64,000 nt of DNA from Clostridia bacterium (GCA_017543285.1 JAFYGK010000027.1:1-64000); one strand, 5' to 3'. Numbered from the stretch's first letter, positions 7,977-18,427 are shown. A program made the numbers and translations. The notes: generated by a model from the letters alone, not told the origin.

Positions 7977-8077
7977 TTGTTTATATCACCCCAAGAACAA
8001 CATCTGTACGAGATGACAATCTTAATGAGAACTACTTAATCGTTTCGTTGCAGCAACTATTGAATGTCGCGCACTAA
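7973..8077 (+). CDS. Short ORF coupled to the Hxs operon (uncertain)
   Basis: This is a 34-codon frame whose ATG overlaps the stop of the His-x-Ser gene as ATGA. The product (MIVYITPRTTSVRDDN...) has no recognisable domain. The tight overlap argues for translation. It could be the start of a further operon gene whose rest has decayed, since the DNA after the stop looks degenerate. Confidence 0.3.
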   Translation: MIVYITPRTTSVRDDNLNENYLIVSLQQLLNVAH

Positions 8078-8213
8078 ACCGAACACCTGAGCCTGCGGAC
8101 GGAAGAAAGGCATAAGATTGCGTTGGAGAATATGGTATTGGAGATGTAAGAGCTGGTTAAAAATAAAAAGCGGCGTATGCAATAAACAGGACAGATAATA
8201 GAATTAATTATTA
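8078..8213 (+). other. Degenerate sequence between the Hxs operon and IS256
   Basis: No intact gene is present. One frame at 8081-8149 reads EHLSLRTEERHKIALENM..., with the look of an old protein-coding remnant, but I cannot assign it. The stretch ends in AT-rich DNA at the target duplication of the IS256-family element. Confidence 0.35.
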
Positions 8214-8221
8214 CAATAACT

Positions 8222-9744
8222 GGCTCTATCCCGTATTCTGTGTAAACTCCAAATCATGGCGTAAAACAGAGCGATAATAATATGCAAGGGAGGGCGGCCT
8301 GTCCGGCCTCCCTTGTTTACAGTATAAGCGGAAAACGGAATGCATGTCAAGGGCGGCGGCTTTTGCCGCCGTTCATCGGAGCAGCGCGTAAGCGGTGCGC
8401 AGACCCTTGACCTGCAGGCCGGTTTCTGCTACTCAGTGATTCTGTCTCCGAAGAAGATAGACAGCTGAGCATAGATGATACTCCAGTCCTGCCTTCTGCC
8501 AGTCCACTTCTTTGTAATATCCATCATGGCCAGATAAAGCATCTTGAAAAGGCTGTCGTCGGTGGGAAAGACAGATTTGGATCTGGTTACCTTCCTGAGC
8601 TGACGGTTGAAGCCCTCGATGGTGTTGGTGGTATAGATCAGCCTGCGTACCTCCTGCGGATACTTGAAATAGGTACTCAGATTCGGCCAGTTATCCCTCC
8701 ATGACTGCGAGATCTTGGGATATTTCTTATCCCAGCGCTCCGAGAAGGATTCCAGAGCGTCCAATGCTGCAGCTTCATCCACAGCAGCGTATACTGCCTT
8801 TAAATCCGCCATAAGTGCCTTTATGTCCTTGTAGGATACATATTTACCGGAATTACGAAGCTGGTGTATGATGCAGTTCTGAATCTCTGTTTTGGGAAAT
8901 ACCGCTTCGATTGCGGAAGACAATCCGGTCAGATTGTCCGTACAGACAATCAAAATATCCTCTGCTCCACAGTTTTTCAAGCCATTGAGAACCGTTGCCC
9001 AGAACTTGGCGCTTTCATTTTCTCCGACCCACATTCCGAGAACATCCTTCCTGCCGTCTAAATCAATGCCTATGGCGATATATACCGCCTTCTTAACGAT
9101 CTGTCCCTCGCTGCGCACATGATAGTGGATGGCGTCAAGAAATACAACGGCATATACGGACTCAAGCGGCCGCTGCTGCCATTCCTTTGCAATAGGAAGT
9201 ATCTTATCTCTGACACGGCTTACTGTCGTGTCAGAGACCTCTATACCGTAGATATCCCTGATATGTGTTTCGATATCACCGGTAGTCATGCCCTTGGCAT
9301 ACATGGACAGTATCTTCTCCTCGATATCCTGACTGATGCTGGTCTGGTTCTTCTTCAGAAGCTGAGGCTCAAATTCGCCCTTTCTGTCCCTGGGAACGGA
9401 AACCTCCACATCGCCGAAGCTGGTGCGCAACGTTTTGCTGCTGTGACCGTTTCTGCTGTTGTCCGTGTCTTTGTTCTTGTAGTCATACCTGCTGTAACCC
9501 AGTTCGTCATCCAGCTCGGCATCCAGACCGTTCTCCATGAATTCCGCGATGGTATCCTTGAAGAGATTCTGAATGTCCTCCATGCTGCTGACTCCGCTGT
9601 CCTGCAATAGTTCCCGAATCTTTTCCCGACGGGCCTGTTCTTCGGGACTGCGCTTTCTTCTGCTGCTGCTCATAATAAAACCTCCAATATGATGCTTCTA
9701 TTCTACACCATATCAGAGGTTTACACAAATTATGGGATGGACTC
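8222..9744 (-). mobile_element. Complete IS256-family insertion sequence with 8-bp target duplication
   Basis: Imperfect 26-bp terminal inverted repeats lie at 8222-8247 and 9719-9744, sharing an ATCCC block and the inner GTGTAAAC. They are flanked by the identical octamer CAATAACT at 8214-8221 and 9745-9752. IS256-family elements are known to make 8-9 bp duplications. The element is 1523 bp and holds one full transposase, so it may still be active and its insertion is probably recent. Confidence 0.9.
8429..9673 (-). CDS. IS256-family transposase
   Basis: The protein has 414 residues, full length for the family. The Mutator-type DDE core is intact: D180 (VVFLDAIHYHV), D246 (LIVCTDNLTGL) and E353 (TTNTIEGFNRQLR). 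The N-terminal region carries the usual Lys/Arg-rich start and a GNG-like segment (RNGHSSKTLRTSFG) before the core. It lies inside clear terminal repeats with a target duplication, and no frameshift is seen. Confidence 0.96.
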   Translation of the reverse strand: MSSSRRKRSPEEQARREKIRELLQDSGVSSMEDIQNLFKDTIAEFMENGLDAELDDELGYSRYDYKNKDTDNSRNGHSSKTLRTSFGDVEVSVPRDRKGEFEPQLLKKNQTSISQDIEEKILSMYAKGMTTGDIETHIRDIYGIEVSDTTVSRVRDKILPIAKEWQQRPLESVYAVVFLDAIHYHVRSEGQIVKKAVYIAIGIDLDGRKDVLGMWVGENESAKFWATVLNGLKNCGAEDILIVCTDNLTGLSSAIEAVFPKTEIQNCIIHQLRNSGKYVSYKDIKALMADLKAVYAAVDEAAALDALESFSERWDKKYPKISQSWRDNWPNLSTYFKYPQEVRRLIYTTNTIEGFNRQLRKVTRSKSVFPTDDSLFKMLYLAMMDITKKWTGRRQDWSIIYAQLSIFFGDRITE

Positions 9745-9745
9745 C

Positions 9746-9782
9746 AATAACTCGGTGAAAACAAGGACGCCGAGTTATTTTT
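9746..9782 (+). terminator. Rho-independent terminator adjoining the IS256 insertion
   Basis: A 10-bp stem (AATAACTCGG, 9746-9755, pairing with CCGAGTTATT, 9770-9779) is followed by T residues. The first eight bases of its left arm overlap the right target duplication. The IS therefore inserted at the edge of this terminator, and the duplication rebuilt the stem. It probably ended the plus-strand Hxs operon. A second small hairpin (GAAGC...GCTTC, 9784-9799, then TGTTTT) follows. Confidence 0.75.
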
Positions 9783-9822
9783 GAAGCTATTTTGCTTCTG
9801 TTTTATGTCCTTTTAAACACTT

Positions 9823-11625
9823 TTATAACAATACGTCTCCAAATGCGGCCACTACATCTTCACTATCCCTGCCAGCAATTGTTCTGCCAGTCGCAATCTG
9901 GATTGCATCAAGGAGCTTCTTGGCCCTGTCAATGATGAACTTGTCAAAGTCATCTGTTCTTGCAAGCGCAGGATCAATCCAGTGGGTTTCGAGGTAACCA
10001 TCAAGTGTAGACGGGAAAACCTGTCCTTTTTCCTCTATCTTCTTCAAATACCTGCTCGGAGCCACACCGCCTATTTCTCTGTTTGAACTGTAGGAAATCG
10101 GCGTCTTGTTTACAACGCTGTTCCACTTTGCTCTTGGCAGATTATTAGTTTCACAATAAGCTCTCGGGAAAATATGATGAATATCAATATTCTCTGATTT
10201 ATAGACTGTGAAATCCATATCTCTGCCGCTTATAAAGTCCTGACTATGATTTTTTAAGATAAGTGCTATAATGCCTTTGTACGCTGCAGATTGTCTGGTC
10301 TGAAGGCCAAGCAGACGTGTAGGATTGAAGTAAGAATCCTGAGCTGTTTTCGGAACATAAGTATCATCTCTAAGCCAATCAATGACCTGCACGATATCAT
10401 TTGCATAGCGAGTTTCGTTTGCAGAGCCATACAGTTCGCCGAAAACACCGCTCCAGTACCATTGCTTGATTTTATTCCTATTATTCGTAACCTTAATCTG
10501 GTTTCCCTCCGACAGTACTGTGCAGATTGCTGCAAGCGGGATAATCTGTGTAGTGTACGGAAGGTCTCTGCTCGTAAAAATGCGCTCTTCTTGAAGAATC
10601 TTTTCGGCTTCAACAAATCCCTTTGTTAAGTCATCTGCATATTTTTTATATTCTGAGAGCGGGAGATTAAGAACATCTTTTTTCTTGCAGGACACGGCAA
10701 CTTTATCATCAGCCAGCTTCCGCTTGTAGGTTGAAAGCAAAGTAATTGCTGTTAAGAAATCAGTAGCCGTTACAACATCGAGGACATCACCATCAAAATA
10801 CTTCTCCTTACGTATATCCCAGTCCTTACGCAGCTCAAAATCATCAGCGCTGTAAGAAGCAACGACAAGCTCAAATACTGTCAGCGGCACACCGCCAGTA
10901 TTAACATTTTCAAAGACGCGGCACACTGCCTCTTTGGGAGTTTCTTTATCAAGAGAGATAACAGGAATTTGATAGCCAATCAACTTTGTCACGATTTCTT
11001 GAACAAATTTGTTGAACAGCATAGAGGCGGAAGCATCAAAGTTATAATATGCCTGATAACCATTCTGCCAGCTCATGACTTTACTCAAATCAAAGATGCT
11101 ATTTAACGGAAATACCTTGTTCTCAAATTCTTTTTCTCGTGTGCTTAAGTCAAGGTCGATGCTTCTACCAAAATCATTGGTTTTTTGTTTTGTTTCAGGA
11201 ATGGAGATTATTATGTCTTCGTCATCGGCATCAGGGTCAAGAGACTTTTCGATATCAATATAGTAGTACCTGTATATTGTCTTATTACGGTCAGTCCTTG
11301 TACAAGTCTTCACTGGATTCTGTGAATATAAAGCAGAATACAAAGAAGTAAGTCTCTGCTGTCCATCAAGAATCAGATCCGTTGGCACAATGCCTTTTCC
11401 TTCTGATGCAGAGCCTTCAATTGTCCTGTATTTGAATCGGATGTTCTCATTTCCATAGGTCAGGAACATAGCAGCACCAACAGGATAATTATGTACCACG
11501 GAGGCAATCAGAGCCTTAATCCTATCATCATCCCACACCCAGCTTCTTTGGAAATCAGGAAGCTGGGCTTTTCCTTCGTCAACCGCTTTTAGCAAATCTG
11601 TTATTGCCCTATCATTTGTTTTCAT
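9823..11625 (-). CDS. DUF262/DUF1524 protein, GmrSD-like, fourth gene of the hsd operon
   Basis: The protein has 600 residues. The N-terminal DUF262 domain shows the ParB-like nucleotidase motifs QLPDFQRSWVW (21-31) and LILDGQQRLTSL (84-95). The C-terminal DUF1524/HNH region contains IDIHHIFPRAYC and an NKTPIS...NREIGG segment. This single-chain layout matches GmrSD-type modification-dependent nucleases. The gene lies 26 bp after hsdR on the same strand, so it is probably transcribed with the type I system. Co-location with restriction genes supports an antiphage role, perhaps against modified DNA. Its specificity cannot be read from sequence. Confidence 0.85.
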   Translation of the reverse strand: MKTNDRAITDLLKAVDEGKAQLPDFQRSWVWDDDRIKALIASVVHNYPVGAAMFLTYGNENIRFKYRTIEGSASEGKGIVPTDLILDGQQRLTSLYSALYSQNPVKTCTRTDRNKTIYRYYYIDIEKSLDPDADDEDIIISIPETKQKTNDFGRSIDLDLSTREKEFENKVFPLNSIFDLSKVMSWQNGYQAYYNFDASASMLFNKFVQEIVTKLIGYQIPVISLDKETPKEAVCRVFENVNTGGVPLTVFELVVASYSADDFELRKDWDIRKEKYFDGDVLDVVTATDFLTAITLLSTYKRKLADDKVAVSCKKKDVLNLPLSEYKKYADDLTKGFVEAEKILQEERIFTSRDLPYTTQIIPLAAICTVLSEGNQIKVTNNRNKIKQWYWSGVFGELYGSANETRYANDIVQVIDWLRDDTYVPKTAQDSYFNPTRLLGLQTRQSAAYKGIIALILKNHSQDFISGRDMDFTVYKSENIDIHHIFPRAYCETNNLPRAKWNSVVNKTPISYSSNREIGGVAPSRYLKKIEEKGQVFPSTLDGYLETHWIDPALARTDDFDKFIIDRAKKLLDAIQIATGRTIAGRDSEDVVAAFGDVLL

Positions 11626-11651
11626 AATTCTTGCTCCTTACCTTTTCAAAT

Positions 11652-14600
11652 TCAAGCATTCATCCGCATTTCACGATAAATGATGCTGCCAAGCGCGTGC
11701 ATGATGGCGTTGTATTTGGCCTGGTCTTCAAACAGCGTAGTATAGGTATCTTGCGATTCCATATAACTGTCCTGCGCTGCCGTTCCAAACGCTTTCGGGA
11801 AAATGCTCTCTGCGAAAATCTGTGGATCGCTGGTCTTTGCCATGGTCTGCAGCTTGGTGTCGCTCATGAGCTTTGCCCTCAGTGCCGTCAACAGTACTTT
11901 GTCGGCATCGGTAAACTGGCCTTTATACTGCTCGTTTATCTTCTCGATGATTTCATCCAGCGGCTGCTTCTCTTCGGGCTTCACCGCACCTTTGGCGCTG
12001 GCAGGCGTATAGACGCCAGTTTCTTCTTTCAGCGTGATTGCCCCTTCAAAGGTCTTTTGCAGCTTATAGTATTCAAGCTGGAGCTTTCCTTCAAGGTCAA
12101 TCATCTGTGTTGTTTCGGGCGGGATAAGTCCCAGCAGATAGCTTAGGAACACATATTCCTTGTGCAAGTCCGTATCGAACATACGCACCACCTGGGAGAT
12201 ATAGCCGTACCACTTAATCATATTGCGGCACAGGCGACGGAACTGGTAACGCTCGTCAGGGGTCAGCTTGTTATAACGGTCAGCAACAGGTTTCAAGATG
12301 CTGGTCATGCGTCCCATAGAACGTGAATCCTGCCTGCCGTAGCTGAAATACTCTCCAGCGAATGCTTCTATATCAGCATCGGAATAGATGGAGTAGCCCC
12401 GCAGCTCCTTCTGCACCTGATACAGCAGGTCGGTATTGACCTCGCGCTCCAGCATGGTTTCCTGATAGAACGGCTGGAATGCATCCTGAATATCCTCCTG
12501 CTTATTGATGAAGTCCAGAACAAAGGTGTCGGTCTTGCCTTGACAGGTACGGTTCAGGCGGGAAAGCGTCTGAACAGCCTTTACACCACGGAGCTTCTTA
12601 TCAACAATCATTGTGTGCAGCAGCGGTTCATCAAAGCCCGTCTGGTATTTCTCAGCCACGATAAGCACATTGAAATTCTCATGGAATTCTGCCTTGGTCT
12701 GGGATTCACCGATATGGCTGCCGTCTTTGCGGACGTTCAGCTTCGGTTCGGTGTATTCCTCGCCGCCGTCATTGACTGAGCCAGAGAACGCAACCAGAAC
12801 GCCGATATCGTTATAGCCCTTTTCTTCGATATACCGCTTGCACTCATGGTAATAGCGCACGGCTGCCAGGCGGGAAGAAGTAATGACCATCATCTTACCG
12901 CGCCCACCGATTTTGTGCCGTGTCGTTCCCAGATAAGTTTCCACGATAATCTGCGCTTTCTGGCTGATATTGTACGGGTGCAGCTCTTCAAACTTACGGA
13001 TTGTCTTGGCAGCACGAGAGCCAGGCACATCGGGATTGTCCTCAATGGTCTTGGCAATCTTGAAGCAGGTGTCGTAGGTCATGTAATTCTGGAGAACATC
13101 CAGAATAAATCCTTCTTCAATGGCCTGCCGCATGGAATAGATATGGAACGGATGGAAGCTGCCGTCCTCATACTCCGTGCCGAACATCTCCAGCGTTGTT
13201 CCCTTCGGGGTAGCGGTAAAGGCAAAGAAGGAAAGATTCTTGTGCCTGCCGTGGACAATCATTTCCTGAACGAGCTTATCAGTCGGGTCAATATCTTCCT
13301 CGGCCTTGCCCTCGATTTCTGCATACTCCCGCAGAGCATCTTCGGTATCGGCCAGAGCTGCTTTCAGCTTCAAAGCGGAAGCGCCAGTCTGGGAGGAATG
13401 CGCTTCATCCACGATGACGGCATAATTTCTGCCTTTTGCGCTGTCCACTTCCTGATAGATGACGGGGAACTTCTGCAATGTGGTCACGATGATACGAACA
13501 CCAGCGTTGATAGCATCCCGCAGGTCACGGCTGTTTTTATCTTCACCGATAGTCTCCACCGCGCCCAGCGTATGGTCAAAGCCAGAAATGGTTTCCTGCA
13601 GCTGTGCATCCAGTACCGTTCTGTCGGTCACGACAACGACACTGGAGAAGATTGCATTATTATCCTTGTCATGCAGAGAGGCCAGACGATAGGCCGTCCA
13701 TGCTATGGAATTCGATTTACCAGAGCCAGCGGAGTGCTGGATAAGGTAGTTATGGCCTGCGCCGTTCTCGGAAACGTGAGCAATCAGCTTCCGCACAACG
13801 TCAAGCTGGTGGTAGCGCGGGAATATCAGGCGTTTCTTCCTGATAACCTTTTCCGTGCCGTCAGGTTGCAGCTTCTTTTCCTCTGTAACTTGCAGATGGA
13901 TGAACTTCTGCAAAATATCCATCATGCTGTCCTTCTGGAATACCTCTTCCCAGAGATAGGCAGTAGGATAACCGTTCGGGTTCGGAGGATTGCCCTTGCC
14001 GCCGTCACGGCCTGCGCCGCTGCTGCCTTGGTTGAACGGCAGGAAGTAGGTATCTTTACCTGCAAGCTGCGTGGTCATCCAGACTTCCGTATGGTCAACG
14101 GCAAAGTAGCCCAGAATACGCTTATTGAACTGGAAGCAGACTTCGCGCGGGTCACGGTCATACATCCACTGTGTTTTGGCATTATCAACCGTCTGACCTG
14201 TGTACTGATTTTTCAGCTCAAAAGCAAAGACGGGGATGCCGTTCAGGACGAGCACCATATCCACGCTTTTATTGGTGTCGGCGCTGTAATACCACTGACG
14301 ATAACATGCGGTATGGTTTTGCGCGTACTGTTCCACCGCCGTCTGGTTCAGAGAGGATTCAGGCTTGAAGTAGCAGACACGGAAGGTGATGCCACGATGC
14401 TTGAAGCCATGCCGAAGCACAGAGACAAGGCCGCTCATGTCGCAGGCATTGTTGAACGCCACGCAGAACTTCCGCACGGTATCAATCTTGTTGGCATTCT
14501 CAAACCGTGCCCACTCCTTGGGCTGGGTTTTCTGAATGAAGGTAACCAGCGTATCTGCATACAATCCCAGATTCGGGTCATATGTATCTGTGCCCTTGAC

Positions 14601-14678
14601 GTAACCGCCGGCGGGAGACAGGAACGACGCTTCGATATCGGATTCAAAGCGTTTTTCGTTCGTTGTATCAATACTCAT
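11652..14678 (-). CDS. hsdR: Type I restriction endonuclease, motor/nuclease subunit HsdR
   Basis: The protein has 1008 residues. The N-terminal PD-(D/E)xK nuclease shows D140 and ELK at 154-156 (FAFELKNQ). The SF2 translocase follows, with Walker A HSAGSGKS (315-322), DEAH in [10 protein letters not shown], the TATPKG motif III and the QTGFDEP and LSRLNRT motifs. The C-terminal helical region contacts the methylase core. It cleaves unmethylated DNA after ATP-driven translocation. The start overlaps the hsdS stop by 4 bp (ATGA). No frameshift is seen and it should be functional. Confidence 0.96.
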   Translation of the reverse strand: MSIDTTNEKRFESDIEASFLSPAGGYVKGTDTYDPNLGLYADTLVTFIQKTQPKEWARFENANKIDTVRKFCVAFNNACDMSGLVSVLRHGFKHRGITFRVCYFKPESSLNQTAVEQYAQNHTACYRQWYYSADTNKSVDMVLVLNGIPVFAFELKNQYTGQTVDNAKTQWMYDRDPREVCFQFNKRILGYFAVDHTEVWMTTQLAGKDTYFLPFNQGSSGAGRDGGKGNPPNPNGYPTAYLWEEVFQKDSMMDILQKFIHLQVTEEKKLQPDGTEKVIRKKRLIFPRYHQLDVVRKLIAHVSENGAGHNYLIQHSAGSGKSNSIAWTAYRLASLHDKDNNAIFSSVVVVTDRTVLDAQLQETISGFDHTLGAVETIGEDKNSRDLRDAINAGVRIIVTTLQKFPVIYQEVDSAKGRNYAVIVDEAHSSQTGASALKLKAALADTEDALREYAEIEGKAEEDIDPTDKLVQEMIVHGRHKNLSFFAFTATPKGTTLEMFGTEYEDGSFHPFHIYSMRQAIEEGFILDVLQNYMTYDTCFKIAKTIEDNPDVPGSRAAKTIRKFEELHPYNISQKAQIIVETYLGTTRHKIGGRGKMMVITSSRLAAVRYYHECKRYIEEKGYNDIGVLVAFSGSVNDGGEEYTEPKLNVRKDGSHIGESQTKAEFHENFNVLIVAEKYQTGFDEPLLHTMIVDKKLRGVKAVQTLSRLNRTCQGKTDTFVLDFINKQEDIQDAFQPFYQETMLEREVNTDLLYQVQKELRGYSIYSDADIEAFAGEYFSYGRQDSRSMGRMTSILKPVADRYNKLTPDERYQFRRLCRNMIKWYGYISQVVRMFDTDLHKEYVFLSYLLGLIPPETTQMIDLEGKLQLEYYKLQKTFEGAITLKEETGVYTPASAKGAVKPEEKQPLDEIIEKINEQYKGQFTDADKVLLTALRAKLMSDTKLQTMAKTSDPQIFAESIFPKAFGTAAQDSYMESQDTYTTLFEDQAKYNAIMHALGSIIYREMRMNA

Positions 14679-16039
14679 GCTGGCACCTCCTTCTTTCCAG
14701 TGACATACTCAAAGATTAAAGCTCTTTTATATATGTCCATCTCGGAAATCAACTGCTCTTTTTTGGCAATCAAAGCATCGATTCCTGCACATTTTTCATC
14801 AAGAAATGCAACTATTTCTTGATGTTCTTCTTCGCTGGGAAGCAAAACTGTGGCATCGTTAAGTATTTTACGTGAAATGCTAAATAGTTTTACTCCCGAC
14901 ACCTTTGAACGGATTTGGCTTCTCCAAGCGTCAGTCTTGAATAAATAAGCAAGGTATTTCTTGTCGGCTCTATCTAACGACTGGAATATAATGGTATGAT
15001 ACCCTGCGAATAATTCCATATCGGAATCTACATATACACAGTTTCCGCATCCTTCTAAATCTTCGGATGTATCTGCAAAAATGAAATCGGATTGCTTTAC
15101 AAGTGATGACGGATTTGATATCAGATACTGTTCTGAAACAAATCTAAATAAATCTTCTTGAAGCTTTACCCCAGTGTTTGTTTTTGAATGGATTTGGCCA
15201 TAACTAATAACGGCAATCCCTTCCGCTAATAAATTGTCCTTCGTTATAGGCAATCCTTTACCAAAATTGAATAGTGCTTTTATCCGAGAAATATTCCAGT
15301 CTGCAGGTATATCCTCAACCCACAAAAGGCCACTGTCCTTTAGTGGACGGTTCTTTTTAATTCCCTTTGTGACTGCCTCTGTAATTACAGCCTGTTTCAA
15401 CTTCTTGTATTCTTCGATAGATGCTCGAGTTTCTTCGATAACAGCATCGATTTGGTCACACTCAGAATCAAGGAAATCAACTATCTTGTTTTGCTCTTCA
15501 GTAGACGGCACAGGAATACGTTCACACGCAAGCATAGAGGTTAAATCTAAATTCTGAATACCCGTTGTTTGTTTGATATAGTTTTTAGAGTATCCATTCT
15601 TGTAAAAAGTGACAAATACATATTGCATCCAATCACTCGTCACAAGGTCAGAGCATCTAATTCTGTCCATAAAATTTGCATAAAGAGCAGGATAATCTTT
15701 ATCAAATATGACAGTTCTTCCTACAGGTGTTTTTTCACCTCCGCCAGATTTTTCAATAAGAATATCTCCCTTTTTAAGTAAGAGTTTCCTTATAGTTTCA
15801 CCGTCATAATTTCTTATAGTAAGTTCATCGATAGGAGTATCCTTAAATCTAAATTTAGAATAATCAAAATCTGCAATTCTTAGACAGATTGTATCGCCAT
15901 CATCATCTGCTGCTTCATTTCCCCATGCTCCAGATGTTCGGTCTTCCACACAGCTTTTCATTCTATGAAGTTCCCATTTAGCAGGCATTATCCCAATCCA
16001 TGGAATACCTGAATCTTTCATCATACGTCCCATTGTCAT
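14675..16039 (-). CDS. hsdS: Type I restriction-modification specificity subunit HsdS
   Basis: The protein has 454 residues in the usual two-fold layout. TRD1 (about 1-170) is followed by a conserved helical repeat ([20 protein letters not shown], about 185-225). TRD2 (about 240-390) is followed by the second helical repeat ([20 protein letters not shown]). The two TRDs recognise the two halves of a bipartite DNA site, and the helices act as a spacer ruler. The gene overlaps both neighbours by 4 bp. The methylated sequence cannot be predicted by eye. Confidence 0.95.
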   Translation of the reverse strand: MTMGRMMKDSGIPWIGIMPAKWELHRMKSCVEDRTSGAWGNEAADDDGDTICLRIADFDYSKFRFKDTPIDELTIRNYDGETIRKLLLKKGDILIEKSGGGEKTPVGRTVIFDKDYPALYANFMDRIRCSDLVTSDWMQYVFVTFYKNGYSKNYIKQTTGIQNLDLTSMLACERIPVPSTEEQNKIVDFLDSECDQIDAVIEETRASIEEYKKLKQAVITEAVTKGIKKNRPLKDSGLLWVEDIPADWNISRIKALFNFGKGLPITKDNLLAEGIAVISYGQIHSKTNTGVKLQEDLFRFVSEQYLISNPSSLVKQSDFIFADTSEDLEGCGNCVYVDSDMELFAGYHTIIFQSLDRADKKYLAYLFKTDAWRSQIRSKVSGVKLFSISRKILNDATVLLPSEEEHQEIVAFLDEKCAGIDALIAKKEQLISEMDIYKRALIFEYVTGKKEVPA

Positions 16040-17796
16040 GCCTCCTTGTGGAATAGCGCCTGTAAGCTGGATGATATATCTGATTCTAAGCCAGTTATAC
16101 GCGCCATAATATCCTCAACTGGTTCAGGCATCTGGTACTCATAGAAATAGCGTGTCAGCGGAATTTCATACCCAACCTTGGTCTTCTTGGTATCAATCCA
16201 AGCGTCAGGAACATAAGGCAACACTTCCCGCTGGAAGTATTCTTCTATGTCTTGTGTCATCGGTACATTTTCTGTATCACGTAAACTGGAATCTGCTACG
16301 GGCTTGCCCTTTTTCAAAACAGGATTTCCCTGCTCATCCAGCGTCGGACGTTCGACCACGATTTTGTAATAGCCGAATTCCTCGGTGTCAAAAATCTTGC
16401 TCTGGCAGTATATGCCGCCTTTATCGCCATAAACAGCGTTTTGTTGGAATTCACCGTATGCTTTTACTATCAGATTGCGGCACAGATCGGTAATGTCGTT
16501 TCGCTTGGTGCCAATGCTCTTGCGACGCGGCTCATAGCAGTGGCTGGCATCAATGAGCTGCACTTTTCCAGCTCGGTGAGTTGGTTTGTCTTTAGAGCAT
16601 ATCCAAATATAAGTCGAAATGCCTGTGTTCATAAACTGGTCGGTGCTGAGCTGCACGATGGCATCCAGCCAGTCATTTTCGAGGATGTAGCGCCGAATCT
16701 CACTGGGTCCGCTTCCGGCGTCGCCGGAGAAAAGTGGCGAGCCGTTCTGTATGATAGCCATTCTCCCTCCGGAAGCCAGTTTAGATAAACCGTTCAGCAC
16801 AAAAAGCTGCTGTCCGTCAGATATTTTCGGCAGACCGGGTGCAAAGCGGCCCTGCTCACCTTTTTTGTTTTCTGCCTCAACCGCCTTTTGCTCCCGCTTC
16901 CAGTCAATGCCAAAGGGCGGATTGCTGATACAATACTGGAAGGTATATCCCTTGAACTGGTCGTCTGAAAGCGTATCACCGAACCGCATATTGTTCGGGT
17001 CGCCGCCGCGAATCATCATGTCAGCCTTGGCAATGGCGAATGTTGAGGGATTGAACTCCTGCCCGAAGCAGGTGACCTCGATATCGCTGTTCAGGTCGTG
17101 AATGCGCTCTTCCATGCAGGAAAGCATCTGGCTCGTTCCCATGGTCATGTCATAAACGGTGACATTTCCAGCATGGGTCAGGTCAGCGTCGGAAAGCAGC
17201 AGGTCGGTCATCAGATAGATAATGTCACGGCTGGTGAAATGCGCTCCTGCTTCCTCACCGAACGATTCTGAGAAACGGCGTACCAAGTCCTCAAAGATAT
17301 AGCCGCAGTCCACTGCGCTTATCTTGTCAGGACCGAGGTAGCCTTTCGGGCTGTTGAATTCCTTGACGGTCAGATACAGGGTGTTGCTCTCAACCATGCG
17401 CTTGATGACGTTATCGAAATCGAACTTGGAAAGAACGTCCTGCACATTGGGAGAGAAACCGGCCAGATAGTCACGGAAGTTGGGCTCTATGTTCTCAGGG
17501 TCGGCCAACAGCTTGTCAAAGGTGAATTTGCTGGTGTTGTAAAACTGATAGCCAGAGGCTTTCGTCAGGAAGCCTTCGATGACGGCAAGGTGCTTCACCT
17601 TGTCATAGGTATCTTGAACGGGCTGCCATGTGGGAAGCAGGCAATCGTGGAATCTCTTAACAACGGTCATCGGCAGGATGACAAGTCCGTACTCATGGGG
17701 CTTGAACGGGCCGCGCAGCATATCGGCCACGTTCCAGATCATGGTGGCCTTTTCTGCTATATTCGTTCCGACAGCATTGATTCTATCGTTCGGCAT
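16036..17796 (-). CDS. hsdM: Type I DNA adenine methyltransferase subunit HsdM
   Basis: The protein has 586 residues. An N-terminal helical domain is followed by the N6-adenine methyltransferase fold. The SAM-binding motif I is at 216-222 (DMTMGTS, a variant of the usual DPxxGTG/S) and the catalytic NPPF motif at 292-296 (NPPFG). AGGAG stands upstream of the ATG. It is the first gene of the hsdM-hsdS-hsdR-DUF262 operon and forms the M2S methylase with HsdS. Confidence 0.95.
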   Translation of the reverse strand: MPNDRINAVGTNIAEKATMIWNVADMLRGPFKPHEYGLVILPMTVVKRFHDCLLPTWQPVQDTYDKVKHLAVIEGFLTKASGYQFYNTSKFTFDKLLADPENIEPNFRDYLAGFSPNVQDVLSKFDFDNVIKRMVESNTLYLTVKEFNSPKGYLGPDKISAVDCGYIFEDLVRRFSESFGEEAGAHFTSRDIIYLMTDLLLSDADLTHAGNVTVYDMTMGTSQMLSCMEERIHDLNSDIEVTCFGQEFNPSTFAIAKADMMIRGGDPNNMRFGDTLSDDQFKGYTFQYCISNPPFGIDWKREQKAVEAENKKGEQGRFAPGLPKISDGQQLFVLNGLSKLASGGRMAIIQNGSPLFSGDAGSGPSEIRRYILENDWLDAIVQLSTDQFMNTGISTYIWICSKDKPTHRAGKVQLIDASHCYEPRRKSIGTKRNDITDLCRNLIVKAYGEFQQNAVYGDKGGIYCQSKIFDTEEFGYYKIVVERPTLDEQGNPVLKKGKPVADSSLRDTENVPMTQDIEEYFQREVLPYVPDAWIDTKKTKVGYEIPLTRYFYEYQMPEPVEDIMARITGLESDISSSLQALFHKEA

Positions 17797-17915
17797 ATCA
17801 ATAAATCTCCTTTATTAAGCGACTGACTTGCTCAGGACAAGGTCCTCAGTAACAGCGGTTTTGCGGTTAATCCGTTTATAGTAATTGTCAATTTATCAAA
17901 AGCATTACAAACATA

Positions 17916-17924
17916 ATTATACCA
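17916..17924 (-). promoter_or_regulatory. Extended -10 promoter of the hsd operon
   Basis: On the minus strand TGG-TATAAT is an extended -10 element about 120 bp before hsdM. The -35 region is weak (TGGAAA at 17 bp). The leader contains AT-rich DNA without further obvious signals. Confidence 0.45.
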
Positions 17925-18042
17925 GAACAATCGCCACATTTCCACATATTTGTGCAGGTTTCCTTCTCCCTTCTCTCGCACCTTTGCCGATTCCCTCTCC
18001 TTCCCTTACAATAGTCTCAAATAACTCTCGGAGGTACTTATT

Positions 18043-18393
18043 ATGGACATAACCTACACCAGACACGGCGATTATCTCTTACCCGATCTTGACATTGCCG
18101 AAGAGGAAAAAGTCTCTATTAATCTCTACGGTCAGTTACATGCAAGATATCTTAAATCTCACAGCAAAGCAACATATGACAGCCTGTTCCTTTCCGGAAA
18201 GTTAAACAGATATCTCCATGACATAGGAGAACAAGCAGAGGAAATGTTAGAAACCCTTATCAATCAGATGAAAAAAGCAGAAGGCATAACCGAACAGCTA
18301 AAAGCGCAAGACCAGATGGCATGGGTACAATCCGTGAATTCCATCCATAACCGAGCACAGGAGATTGTATTTCATGATTTGATATATAACTGA
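18043..18393 (+). CDS. tnpV: Transposon-encoded protein TnpV
   Basis: The protein has 116 residues with GGAGG upstream of the ATG. It shows the family signature from the start (ITYTRHGDYLLPDL), then YGQLHARYLKSH, SGKLNRYLHDIGEQAEEML and GITEQLKAQDQMAWVQSVN to the C-terminus. TnpV is a small protein of unknown function commonly carried by Tn4451-like and other clostridial mobile elements. Here it stands alone between the hsd operon and the mobilizable element, followed by its own terminator. Confidence 0.9.
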   Translation: MDITYTRHGDYLLPDLDIAEEEKVSINLYGQLHARYLKSHSKATYDSLFLSGKLNRYLHDIGEQAEEMLETLINQMKKAEGITEQLKAQDQMAWVQSVNSIHNRAQEIVFHDLIYN

Positions 18394-18427
18394 GAATCGC
18401 CAAACAAACTAAAATACACAGAGCACC

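Noticed and set aside
12846..14822. A 658-codon plus-strand open frame
   Set aside because: Antisense shadow of hsdR; the hsdR translation carries all expected motifs.
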